A stretch of 10,116 nucleotides of DNA from Gammaproteobacteria bacterium. Lineage in GTDB: Bacteria > Pseudomonadota > Gammaproteobacteria > Chromatiales > Chromatiaceae. Location: the NCBI GenBank assembly GCA_015767355.1, contig JADWMH010000041.1, positions 1,988 through 12,103 on the forward strand, given 5' to 3'. Both the position numbers and the translations under genes were made by a program. The first letter of the stretch is position 1. Every line of letters begins with the position of its first letter. This document shows, piece by piece, positions 1 through 6,958 of the stretch. The notes under the pieces were generated by a model. That model was not told where the DNA came from and did not search any database. It worked only from the letters and a program-made list of their open reading frames with translations.

Positions 1-1733
1 CACCCTATCAGGAAATCCGGAATATAGCGGTATCCGAGCACGAATAGAGCCGCAACCAGCAGCAGAACAACAAAATTCCTGTGCTTCGGTAGTCTGCAGA
101 CATAGGCGCGCATGACCAGCAGCAGAGGAATCGTTTGCCAGCAGGCGGCGTATACCGCCTGGATGATATCTGCATCCTGTTTCCCCGTCAGGGCAGGCAG
201 AATTGCAACGGGAATCCCCCATGTCGCCAGCAACAGAAAAACCTCATATCCCGTTGTTAGATAGAGCTGCGTGGAGCCCCTCGCAATAAACCGCAGCGCG
301 GCCCAGGAAAGCGCTGTCATGCTTAGCCAGAAAAGGTATTCCTCAAGCCATGCATAGGAATTGACGCCAAAAACATGGTAATAAAACAGCAGCGTAAAAA
401 TCGACAGGTAGAGTCGTCCGTGCAACAGACCGGCGTGATGCTGACGCTGCAGCCAGGGAAATGATGCAAGAATCACAACCCCGAACGCCAGCGCCAGCCA
501 TCCCCAATGCCCAAGAGTTTGGTTCACAATCACGACAGGGGCCGCCAGCGCCAACAGCAGCATAGGAGCAACAATGCCTGTAGAGCGGATCACCAGTTTC
601 CCTATGGAACCAAGAACTATTTGATCCCATTTTTCAATTGACGCTCCCAGATTGAAAAGCCCGGCAGGATCCACTCTTTTCAGGATCTCAACAGTGGCAA
701 AAAAAGCTAATGCCGCACCGACAGAGATCAACAATTGCAGCAGTTCCGGCATGTTGATGACAACAAGCGCCAGTAAACCGAACAGAAATGAGACGAAATA
801 GAGCACGGAGACAACAGCTCCATGAGGCACACCCATATCAATCAGATAATGATGCAGATGGGTATTATCCGCCTCGAATGCACCCTGTTTGTTGATGATT
901 CGCCTGAGCATCACGATCAGCGCATCGAAGAGTGGAAGATAGAGCACAATCGCGACACTGACTGGCGCCAGGCTCTTCATCTCTTCAGAATCTGCGCTCC
1001 CTGATGCCAATGAAACACAGCTCGCCGCCAACACATATCCCAGCAGCAGACTGCCGGTATCACCCATGAACATTCTCGCGGGATGGCTGTTATAGCGTAA
1101 AAACCCAACAACCGCGCCAGCAAGCGCAATCAGGATACCCAATGTTTCCCAGGAGCCGGTGCGAATCGCCATTGCCCCTAAGAAAAGCGTGGCGATGGCA
1201 GTGATCCCGCCGGCAAGTCCATCTAGCCCGTCAGAGAGATTCAGGGCATTCATGATGGCCAGCATACACAGCAGTGTCACCAGTGGTGCGAAGATGCCGA
1301 ATTCAATCTCCCCGGCGCCAAAAAGATCCCCGAAACTGCTGACCTGGTAGCCGCTGATTGAGATAAAGAGAAGAATCGATACAATTTGTCCAACGAGTTT
1401 GTATCTTGCCTTGAGCTGCAGGATGTCATCTGCAACACCAATGGCAACGATCAACGCAAGGCCGGCAAGAAAGCCGGCAATGAAAGAATTAACTGGAAGA
1501 AAAAACAGAACACTGACACCCAGCGCAATAGCCATTCCCAGCCCGCCTAGACGCGGCATGGCCAGATTATGAACACTGCGTTGATTCGGTTGATCTACCG
1601 CGCCGACAAGGAAGGCAAATTTAGCACTGAGAGGAGTCAGTATCAGAGAGAGGAACAGAGAAGCGAAGAAAAACAGGCCGAAAACCTCGATTCTGTTTCC
1701 TATGCTGTGGGTAAAACCTGAAAACCACTCCAT
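1..1733 (-). CDS. WecA/MraY-family polyprenyl-phosphate sugar-1-phosphate transferase with extra C-terminal membrane region (partial, 3' end missing)
   Basis: The minus-strand frame from the ATG at 1733 stays open to the left edge (about 577 codons, no stop), so the C-terminus is outside the window. The N-terminal ~365 residues match the glycosyltransferase 4 family of integral membrane enzymes. These move a sugar-1-phosphate from a UDP-sugar to undecaprenyl phosphate on the cytoplasmic face, starting O-antigen, ECA or exopolysaccharide units. Visible family motifs are MPRLGG (~59-64), the Asp pair VADD (~100-103), NALNLSDGLDGLAGG (~162-176), FMGDTGS (~222-228) and a His cluster HLHHHY (~292-297, equivalent to HIHHR in WecA). 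About 11 hydrophobic segments lie in this part. E. coli WecA is about 367 aa, but here at least 200 further residues follow with about seven more hydrophobic segments (from ~382). AAAAGG lies 8 nt before the ATG. Family assignment is strong; the exact sugar is unknown, so I give no symbol. Confidence 0.9.
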   Translation of the reverse strand, partial: MEWFSGFTHSIGNRIEVFGLFFFASLFLSLILTPLSAKFAFLVGAVDQPNQRSVHNLAMPRLGGLGMAIALGVSVLFFLPVNSFIAGFLAGLALIVAIGVADDILQLKARYKLVGQIVSILLFISISGYQVSSFGDLFGAGEIEFGIFAPLVTLLCMLAIMNALNLSDGLDGLAGGITAIATLFLGAMAIRTGSWETLGILIALAGAVVGFLRYNSHPARMFMGDTGSLLLGYVLAASCVSLASGSADSEEMKSLAPVSVAIVLYLPLFDALIVMLRRIINKQGAFEADNTHLHHYLIDMGVPHGAVVSVLYFVSFLFGLLALVVINMPELLQLLISVGAALAFFATVEILKRVDPAGLFNLGASIEKWDQIVLGSIGKLVIRSTGIVAPMLLLALAAPVVIVNQTLGHWGWLALAFGVVILASFPWLQRQHHAGLLHGRLYLSIFTLLFYYHVFGVNSYAWLEEYLFWLSMTALSWAALRFIARGSTQLYLTTGYEVFLLLATWGIPVAILPALTGKQDADIIQAVYAACWQTIPLLLVMRAYVCRLPKHRNFVVLLLVAALFVLGYRYIPDFLIG

Positions 1734-1830
1734 TAAAACAACCTTTTGAGCAGAAAAGCATCATCGAAAGAAACGTTTGGAATCGACCGGCCAGCCGATA
1801 CCACAGAACAGATATAACCCAAACGATAAA

Positions 1831-1836
1831 ATTATA
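1831..1836 (-). promoter_or_regulatory. Possible -10 element for the WecA-like gene
   Basis: A perfect TATAAT reads on the minus strand about 100 bp before the ATG at 1733. The hexamers 16-18 bp upstream (around 1853-1860) do not resemble TTGACA, and there is no TGn extension. It is therefore only a candidate -10 box in an AT-rich stretch. Confidence 0.25.
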
Positions 1837-1970
1837 CCTCAATCTACCTGGCCTTTGTGCGATTTCTCAAGGAGCTCTGTGGCAATTCAGCAACCGCTCA
1901 ATAACTCCGTGCATTGTTGGCAGTTGACAAAGCTCTAATCAGATTACCCCAACTGCAAACTTTTTCCTGC

Positions 1971-2026
1971 CGACTCATGACTCATGACTTGTAAAGTTGT
2001 AACTTGCAACTTGCAACCTCATGAAA
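1971..2026. repeat. Degenerate tandem repeat in 7-bp phase
   Basis: Cut every 7 bases from 1971, the units are CGACTCA, TGACTCA, TGACTTG, TAAAGTT, GTAACTT, GCAACTT, GCAACCT, CATGAAA. Most neighbouring units differ by one or two bases, so the sequence drifts gradually along the array. This resembles the short heptamer tandem repeats known from several bacterial intergenic regions. It lies 72 bp beyond the prlC stop and codes for nothing obvious. Confidence 0.65.
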
Positions 2027-2097
2027 CAATTTGTAAGCTTCCCGGATTTTTCCTGTCTTTATATACATCATCCCATTTTCATTTATGTTTGCCCTGG

Positions 2098-4167
2098 TTA
2101 AGCTGCAATTCCGGAATGCCTCAGCAGTGAATCAACCTGCGGTTTTCTGCCGCGAAAAGCGACGAACAGATCCATTGCATCTTCAGAGCCGCCTTTCTCA
2201 AGGATATTCGATTTAAACGAGCCGCCTGTCTGTGGATTAAAAACTCCCTGCTCTTCAAATAGCGAGAAAGCGTCCGCTGATAAAACCTCTGCCCATTTAT
2301 AGCTGTAGTAGCCTGCTGCATAGCCTCCGGCAAATATATGCGAGAAACCATTGGCAAAACGATTCCATAGAGGCGGTCTGACGACGGACACCTGATCACG
2401 CACCTCGTTTATCAATGTTTCAATCCGGCCTCCTGCTTTAGGGTCAATATTAAAATCACCAGGAGGCTCATACTCAAGATAGAGGCGGAAATCAAAAATC
2501 GAAAGCTCCAGTTGGCGCACCATCTGCATCGCAGACTGAAAATTCTTTGCTGCAATCATACGCTGGTAGAGATCCTCAGGAATCGGTTCGGACGTCTCAT
2601 AGTGCGCAGAAATCACATCAAGCGTCTCTCGTTCCCAGCACCAGTTCTCCAGAAACTGGCTCGGCAGCTCGACAGCATCCCAGGCGACACCGTTGATGCC
2701 GGAAACTCCGGGATAGTCGATCTTTGTCAGCATGTGGTGCAAACCGTGGCCAAATTCATGGAACAGCGTCTCAACCTCTTCATGCGTAAACAGCGCCGGT
2801 TTGCCACCCACAGGCGGCGAGAAATTACAGGTGAGATAGGCTACAGGTGCGTGACTGATCTTTTCACTGTGGAAACGCACCACACACTCGTCCATCCAGG
2901 CGCCGCCGCGTTTGTCCCTGCGTGCATAGAGATCGAGATAGAACTGGCCGCACAATACTCCGCCGGCATCCCTGATCTCGAAGAAACGCACATCGGGATG
3001 CCAGCTATCGACACCCTCCTTTTCTGTGATGTGGATATCAAACAGACGGCTCACGACTTCAAACAACCCGGAGATCACCCTGTGCTCGGGGAAATAGGGC
3101 TTCAGCTCCTCCTGGGTAATGTTGTAACGCTGCTGCCGCAGTTTTTCCGAATAGTAGGCAATATCCCACGCCTGCAGCTCTTCAACGCCAAACTCCGAGC
3201 AGGCGAACTCCTGCAACTGCGTATACTCCTGCAGTGCCTGTGGACGGGAACGACGCACAAGATCCTGCAAAAAAACCATCACTTCATGCGTAGAGTCCGC
3301 CATTTTCTTTGCCAGAGAACGCTCGGCAAAGTTGGCATAATCCAGCAGCTTCGCCTGCTCATGGCGCAGCGCCAGCAACTCCTCCATGACAGCAGAGTTA
3401 TCCCACTTCACATCTGATACTCCCTGATCGGATGCTCGGGTCACATAAGCCCGGTAGACCTCATTCCGCAAATCCCTGTCATCAGCGTAGGTCATCAACG
3501 GATAATAGGAGGGAAATTCAAGTGTCAGCAGCCAGCCCTCAAGATCCCGTTGTTCGGCCTGCTGCTTCGCCAGATCCAGTGCAGATTCCGGCAGCCCTGC
3601 AAGCTGCTCCACATCAGTGATCAGTTTCGTCCAGGCATTCGTCGCATCGAGCAGATTCTGCTCGAATTTGCTGGTGAGGGCGGAGAGCTTCTCACTGATC
3701 TCCTTAAATCGCTCCTTTTTCTGCTGCAGCAGATCGACGCCGGAGAGATGGAAATCACGCACGATATTTTGCAGCATCTTGCGTTGAGCATCATCCAGGC
3801 TCGCGTCGTTCTCCAGCACCTGCTGATAAGCCTTGAACAAGCGCTGATTCTGTCCCATTTCGGCCGCATAGGCAGCAAGTTTGGGGAGAGATGCATTATA
3901 TGCATCACGCAGTTCATCGGAGTTGATCACCGAATTCATGTGGCTGACCGGCGACCAGGTGCGATTCAAACGGTCATCCAGCACTTCGATGGGTTCAACA
4001 AAATTTTTCCAGTCGGGTTGTTCGATGGTCTCCAGCAGCTGCTCAACGCCGTCACGGTTCAGCTGCAGCAGATAATCGATCGCCGGTTCGACATGCTCCG
4101 GCTTGATGCTGCCAAATGGAGGGAGCGTGAAATCTCCCAGTAGTGGATTGCTATTCATTTTTGTCAA
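2098..4167 (-). CDS. prlC: Oligopeptidase A (M3 family zinc metallopeptidase)
   Basis: A 689-aa protein, close to the 680 aa of E. coli PrlC. It is a cytoplasmic thimet-oligopeptidase-type enzyme that cleaves short peptides, including released signal peptides. The zinc site HEFGH is at residues 470-474 (ligands His470 and His474, catalytic Glu471), and the third ligand is Glu500 in DAVELPSQ. The N-terminus (NPLL, then LPPF and IKPEH) matches the family start. The first codon is TTG at 4167, with AGGA 6 nt upstream. An in-frame ATG at 4158 would place that AGGA about 15 nt away, which is too far, so TTG is preferred, although ATG gives the more conventional N-terminus. trmL lies upstream on the same strand, but a 184-bp gap with a large hairpin repeat separates them, so independent transcription is likely. 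The long plus-strand frames inside it are antisense shadows. Confidence 0.96.
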   Translation of the reverse strand: MTKMNSNPLLGDFTLPPFGSIKPEHVEPAIDYLLQLNRDGVEQLLETIEQPDWKNFVEPIEVLDDRLNRTWSPVSHMNSVINSDELRDAYNASLPKLAAYAAEMGQNQRLFKAYQQVLENDASLDDAQRKMLQNIVRDFHLSGVDLLQQKKERFKEISEKLSALTSKFEQNLLDATNAWTKLITDVEQLAGLPESALDLAKQQAEQRDLEGWLLTLEFPSYYPLMTYADDRDLRNEVYRAYVTRASDQGVSDVKWDNSAVMEELLALRHEQAKLLDYANFAERSLAKKMADSTHEVMVFLQDLVRRSRPQALQEYTQLQEFACSEFGVEELQAWDIAYYSEKLRQQRYNITQEELKPYFPEHRVISGLFEVVSRLFDIHITEKEGVDSWHPDVRFFEIRDAGGVLCGQFYLDLYARRDKRGGAWMDECVVRFHSEKISHAPVAYLTCNFSPPVGGKPALFTHEEVETLFHEFGHGLHHMLTKIDYPGVSGINGVAWDAVELPSQFLENWCWERETLDVISAHYETSEPIPEDLYQRMIAAKNFQSAMQMVRQLELSIFDFRLYLEYEPPGDFNIDPKAGGRIETLINEVRDQVSVVRPPLWNRFANGFSHIFAGGYAAGYYSYKWAEVLSADAFSLFEEQGVFNPQTGGSFKSNILEKGGSEDAMDLFVAFRGRKPQVDSLLRHSGIAA

Positions 4168-4250
4168 TTTGGTTCCTGTCTCTGTGTTTTAACTGCGAAA
4201 GGCGCGAAGTCCTGATTTCTCGATAACTCCCGGCATTATTCGAGTCTCTA

Positions 4251-4326
4251 TAGGATGTGCTGAGGAACGTAGCGCATCAACCAAGGCATCGGACAATCGA
4301 TGCGCTTCGCACCTCAGCACATCCTA
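4251..4326. repeat. 76-bp MITE/REP-like inverted repeat
   Basis: The outer arms TAGGATGTGCTGAGG (4251-4265) and CCTCAGCACATCCTA (4312-4326) are perfect 15-bp inverted complements. Inside them, 4268-4278 (CGTAGCGCATC) pairs with 4299-4309 (GATGCGCTTCG) at 10 of 11 positions. The arms are separated by a 2-nt internal loop, and the central loop is 20 nt. The whole element can fold into one long hairpin. It begins 25 bp past the trmL stop and contains no ORF, so it looks like a non-autonomous palindromic repeat. A related half-copy occurs at 5807-5837. Confidence 0.85.
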
Positions 4327-4351
4327 TGGAATATTGCCATGCACTCTACCA

Positions 4352-4816
4352 CTATATCGCACCGCTAAAACCATGCTGCCGCCATGCTTCATACAACATC
4401 AGGGTTACGCTGTTGGCGAGATTCAGGCTGCGGCTGTGGGGCTGCATGGGAATGCGCACGCACTGCTGCGCCGGCATCGACCCGAGAAGATCAGCTGGCA
4501 GTCCACGGCTCTCAGGGCCAAACAGAAAATAGTCTCCCGGCTGATAAGTCAAATCACAATAACGCGCCGCGCCTCTGGTCGATATCGCAAACAGGCGCTG
4601 CGGGCTGGTTCGCTCAAGAAAATCGGCGTAGGATGCATACTCATTCACCTCTGCATATTCATGGTAATCGAGTCCGGCACGCCGCATGCGGCTGTCACTC
4701 ATCTCAAAACCCAGCGGGTGAATCAGATGCAGAGAGCTGCCGGTATTCGCACAAAGGCGTATGATATTGCCGGTATTCGGCGGTATTTCCGGTTCAAACA
4801 AGACAACGTGAAACAT
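4352..4816 (-). CDS. trmL: tRNA (cytidine/uridine-34 2'-O)-methyltransferase TrmL
   Basis: A 154-aa SPOUT-class methyltransferase, the usual length for TrmL (YibK). TrmL 2'-O-methylates the wobble nucleotide of tRNA-Leu isoacceptors using S-adenosylmethionine. The three SPOUT motifs are visible: PPNTGNIIRLCANTG (12-26), LFGPESRGLP (98-107) and IPMQPHSRSLNLANSV (122-137), which form the trefoil knot and cofactor site. The same frame stays open far upstream, but the family start is MFHVVLFEPEIPPNTGN. The ATG at 4816 has AGGGG 7 nt upstream. That ribosome site lies inside the first codons of the divergent pyrD gene, and the two start codons are only 3 bp apart, so the trmL promoter must lie within pyrD coding sequence. 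The stop is followed 25 bp later by the 76-bp palindromic repeat. Confidence 0.95.
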   Translation of the reverse strand: MFHVVLFEPEIPPNTGNIIRLCANTGSSLHLIHPLGFEMSDSRMRRAGLDYHEYAEVNEYASYADFLERTSPQRLFAISTRGAARYCDLTYQPGDYFLFGPESRGLPADLLGSMPAQQCVRIPMQPHSRSLNLANSVTLMLYEAWRQHGFSGAI

Positions 4817-4819
4817 CCT

Positions 4820-5788
4820 ATGACCCCTGATCAAAATTCTGCTCTGCATGTCGATTTTTGCGGCATGCACTTTCAGACGCCGCTTGTATTGCTCTCCGGC
4901 TGCGTCGGCTTTGGTGAAGAGTATACCCGTGTCGAAGGTTTCTCCAATCGCGATGTCGGCGCTGTCTGCCTGAAAGGCACCACCGGCGAGCTGCGTCCAG
5001 GGAATATGCCGCATCGCGTCTACGAGACTCCGGGCGGCATGCTCAATGCAATCGGCCTGCAAAACCCGGGAGTCGACAGCGTCGTCAATGAAATTCTTCC
5101 TGCGCTCGATTTTTCCGAGAGCCGCTTTATTGCCAACGTCTCCGGATCGACAATCGAGGAGTACACAGAGGTAACACGCAAATTCGATGACTCGCCGATC
5201 GATGCCATCGAGATCAATATCTCCTGCCCCAATGTCAAGGAGGGGGGAGTTGCTTTCGGCAATGATCCGCAGATGTCGGCGCGGGTCGTCGAAGCCTGCC
5301 GCAAGGTGACTGACAAGCCGCTGATCACCAAGCTCTCGCCAAACCAGACGGATATCCAGCAAAACGCCAGGTTGTGCATCGAAGCGGGCAGCGACGCCTT
5401 TGCCGTGATCAACACGCTCATGGGAATGGCCATCGATATCGAGAGCCGTTCACCGGTCATCGGCAACAACCAGGGGGGGCTGTCAGGACCGGCAATCAAA
5501 CCGGTCGCTTTGTTAAAAGTTCACCAGGTCTACCAGGTCTGCCGGGGCCACGGCATTCCGATCATCGGCCAGGGCGGTATAACGACAGCCTCGGATGCGA
5601 TTGAATTCCTCATTGCCGGCGCAACAGCCGTCGGTATTGGTACAGCACTATTCTATGACCCGCTGATCTGCCCCAAAATCAACAAAGGCATTGCCGATTA
5701 TCTACAGACCTCGGAAATCCCGACTGTAGCAGAACTGACAGGGACACTGCGCCTGAACCAGCCTCCACCACGTGGATGCGGGTGCTAA
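4820..5788 (+). CDS. pyrD: Dihydroorotate dehydrogenase, class 1B-like catalytic subunit
   Basis: A 322-aa FMN-binding TIM-barrel protein predicted to oxidise dihydroorotate to orotate in pyrimidine synthesis. Family landmarks are SGCVGFGEEY (26-35), LKGTT with Lys52, the run from ETPGGMLNAIGLQNPG (69-84), INISCPNV with Cys136 as the likely catalytic base, TKLSPN with Lys171, INTL (197-200), GGLSGPAIKPVA (219-230), GQGGI (250-254) and GIGTA (272-276). Cys rather than Ser at the active site, and no N-terminal membrane helix, place it in class 1. The GFG and GGMLNAIGLQNPG signatures favour class 1B, which normally works with the PyrK iron-sulfur/FAD subunit. No pyrK is in the window. The protein ends unusually in RGCGC. 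The frame is open far upstream, but family alignment supports the ATG at 4820; an in-frame GTG at 4808 is possible. Neither has a strong ribosome site. Confidence 0.9.
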   Translation: MTPDQNSALHVDFCGMHFQTPLVLLSGCVGFGEEYTRVEGFSNRDVGAVCLKGTTGELRPGNMPHRVYETPGGMLNAIGLQNPGVDSVVNEILPALDFSESRFIANVSGSTIEEYTEVTRKFDDSPIDAIEINISCPNVKEGGVAFGNDPQMSARVVEACRKVTDKPLITKLSPNQTDIQQNARLCIEAGSDAFAVINTLMGMAIDIESRSPVIGNNQGGLSGPAIKPVALLKVHQVYQVCRGHGIPIIGQGGITTASDAIEFLIAGATAVGIGTALFYDPLICPKINKGIADYLQTSEIPTVAELTGTLRLNQPPPRGCGC

Positions 5789-5806
5789 AAAAACTTCTTG
5801 CCATGA

Positions 5807-5837
5807 TAGGATGTGTTGAGCTTGCGAAGCGCATCGA
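5807..5837 (+). repeat. One-armed copy of the palindromic repeat
   Basis: This stretch matches the reverse complement of 4297-4326 at 28 positions, with two substitutions and one inserted base (TAGGATGTG, TGAG and TGCGAAGCGCATCGA are shared). It begins 18 bp past the pyrD stop. A clear second arm is missing. CTCAAC at 5868-5873 followed by TATC could be an eroded remnant of it, but that is weak. Confidence 0.7.
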
Positions 5838-6031
5838 CGGCCACTAACCCAATAGGGATGATTTAATCTCAACCGTGTATCTCTTCTGAGAGAGAGGTTT
5901 TTACTGGAAATCACTGCCCGCACAGTGGTATATTAGCGACCACTGAATTTAGTGTCCGCCTCCTGTTGAGTTGCAGGCTGGCTGACAATTTTTGGGTAGC
6001 AGATGCTGCCAATGATTTTTGGAGTGTTGAC

Positions 6032-6259
6032 ATGAGCGACAAACAAGCACTGCTCGACGAAAAGAGCAAACTGATTGCAGATATGCTGGAAATGCAGAAG
6101 CAGTTCATTGATTATGAACATGAAAATGGAATGGGCGGCAAGGATTACTACTATTCACAGGAAGGCCTGCTGAAAGACTACCGCGAGAAGTATAACGACA
6201 TGGCCGTAAGGCTGGTTGACGTCTCTCACGAGCTTGTTGGCTCTTCACGCTGGATGTAA
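6032..6259 (+). CDS. Small charged helical hypothetical protein (75 aa)
   Basis: I do not recognise the family. The ATG at 6032 has GGAG 7 nt upstream, which favours it over a longer in-frame version starting at 5966 (TTG) with no ribosome site. The 75-aa product is highly charged and has no signal peptide or membrane segment. Residues 3-30 have a heptad-like pattern suited to a coiled coil. A Gly/Tyr-rich turn follows (GMGGKDYYYS, 33-42), then a second predicted helix (about 43-69), so a helical hairpin is likely. The good ribosome site and the strong terminator 14 bp after the stop argue that it is a real monocistronic gene. No function can be assigned from sequence. Confidence 0.8.
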   Translation: MSDKQALLDEKSKLIADMLEMQKQFIDYEHENGMGGKDYYYSQEGLLKDYREKYNDMAVRLVDVSHELVGSSRWM

Positions 6260-6272
6260 TTTTCCACTGTAG

Positions 6273-6314
6273 AAACACTAAAAAACCCGTCTGATGATGG
6301 GTTTTTTAGTGTTT
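6273..6314. terminator. Bidirectional intrinsic terminator
   Basis: A perfect 16-bp inverted repeat, AAACACTAAAAAACCC (6273-6288) and GGGTTTTTTAGTGTTT (6299-6314), with a 10-nt loop. The GGG/CCC pairs at the top of the stem followed by TTTTTT on each strand give a U-run after a short hairpin in both directions. It sits between two convergent genes and can end both transcripts. Confidence 0.85.
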
Positions 6315-6362
6315 GAACCCTCTCCCAGGCGAAGAGGGAGTTAGAACTACGGAAGCTACTCG

Positions 6363-6761
6363 TCACTCAGCGGCAATATGCTCGATATAGTTCGGCACAT
6401 CGATCATATCCAGGCGCACAGCCTGCGCCTGAATGCGAAGATGCTGATTACCCCCCTCGATTTTCAGGTCGCAGTGCGCGGCGCCACGACTCTCAAGCGG
6501 AATAGGAATCATATTCCGGTAGGTGTAGACATTCTCACCGACATCCCCGCCACTGCAGACCGCAGGGAATGACGGAAGATCATCGATGAGCTGCGCTCCT
6601 TCAAAGACCAGGTCTCCCTGCTGCCACCATCTGGTGCGCTCAAAGGCGCCGGCCATAGTTTTGGTAATAATGACGCGTTCAAAATGAACGCAGATGGTCT
6701 CACCATCAATAGTGACCCCTGAAATTTCGCTGCCGGGGAGTTCAATGGTACTGCTATCCAT
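6363..6761 (-). CDS. Hypothetical protein (132 aa), probably soluble and beta-rich
   Basis: I do not recognise the family. The ATG at 6761 has AGGAA about 7 nt upstream and the TGA is at 6363-6365. The product has no signal peptide or membrane helix. Alternating hydrophobic and polar residues in the first half (for example SGVTIDGETICVHFERVIIT, residues 14-33) suggest beta strands, followed by an aromatic RTRWWQQGDLVFEG segment (43-56). The tail contains HLRIQAQAVRLDM (106-118). The gene is convergent with the 75-aa gene, shares its bidirectional terminator, and is transcribed away from the CBS gene, so it appears monocistronic. A metal-binding or enzymatic motif is not evident. Confidence 0.75.
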   Translation of the reverse strand: MDSSTIELPGSEISGVTIDGETICVHFERVIITKTMAGAFERTRWWQQGDLVFEGAQLIDDLPSFPAVCSGGDVGENVYTYRNMIPIPLESRGAAHCDLKIEGGNQHLRIQAQAVRLDMIDVPNYIEHIAAE

Positions 6762-6817
6762 TCATGTTTCCTATGTTAAGCTGAGAAATAGTTCAATGAC
6801 GGCATAAAGCAATATGT

Positions 6818-6846
6818 TTGACCAGATCGCCCAAGCAAAGTATCTT
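6818..6846 (+). promoter_or_regulatory. Putative sigma70-type promoter for the CBS-domain gene
   Basis: TTGACC (6818-6823, 5 of 6 to consensus) and TATCTT (6841-6846, 4 of 6) are separated by exactly 17 bp. Transcription would start near 6853 and leave a leader of roughly 105 nt before the ATG at 6959. This is the best match I found in the spacer. Confidence 0.4.
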
Positions 6847-6958
6847 CAATCCAACGGCAAAAGAAAACCATCAATCTGCGATGTTATTCTATGGCGACTT
6901 TGAATGAATCGATGGGAAGGGGGGTCGCTTCCCTAAATAACCACGAGGTATACCCGTA

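Larger units (their letters stand above)
1734..2097. other. 364-bp spacer between two minus-strand genes
   Basis: I see no convincing gene here; the short open frames have no ribosome site or recognisable product. The spacer lies downstream of prlC and upstream of the WecA-like gene, so it should hold the end of the prlC transcript and the promoter of the transferase. The right part (about 1971-2026) is a heptamer-phased repeat, listed separately. No GC-rich hairpin with a U-run was found after the prlC stop. Confidence 0.6.

Noticed and set aside
1971..2026. CRISPR-like array
   Set aside because: The repeat unit is 7 bp with no spacers, which is a tandem repeat rather than a CRISPR.
2512..3417. 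Long open frame on the plus strand (301 codons)
   Set aside because: It lies wholly antisense to prlC, whose zinc motif and family match are unmistakable; the frame has no ribosome site or recognisable product.
4334..4819. Upstream extension of the pyrD frame to a start at 4334
   Set aside because: The extension is antisense to trmL and does not resemble any N-terminal domain; family alignment starts at about 4820.
4817..5362. Upstream extension of the trmL frame (another 182 codons)
   Set aside because: It is antisense to pyrD; TrmL proteins start at the MFHVVLFEPE segment, and a good ribosome site precedes that ATG.
5880..5902. TCTCT/AGAGA hairpin followed by TTTTT as a terminator after pyrD
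   Set aside because: The stem is only 5 bp and AU-rich, so it is unlikely to terminate efficiently.
5901..5934. Promoter for the 75-aa gene (TTACTG with TATATT)
   Set aside because: The TATATT is a plausible -10, but the only -35-like hexamer is 22 bp away, and a sigma54 GG-N10-GC pattern does not fit either.
6318..6340. CCCTCT/AGAGGG inverted repeat after the bidirectional terminator
   Set aside because: A short 6-bp stem without a U-run; could be a remnant of a common intergenic repeat but cannot be supported from this window.
6914..6933. GGGAAG/CTTCCC hairpin upstream of the CBS gene as a regulatory leader or riboswitch
   Set aside because: Only 6 bp of stem with an 8-nt loop and no recognisable riboswitch architecture; too weak to list.
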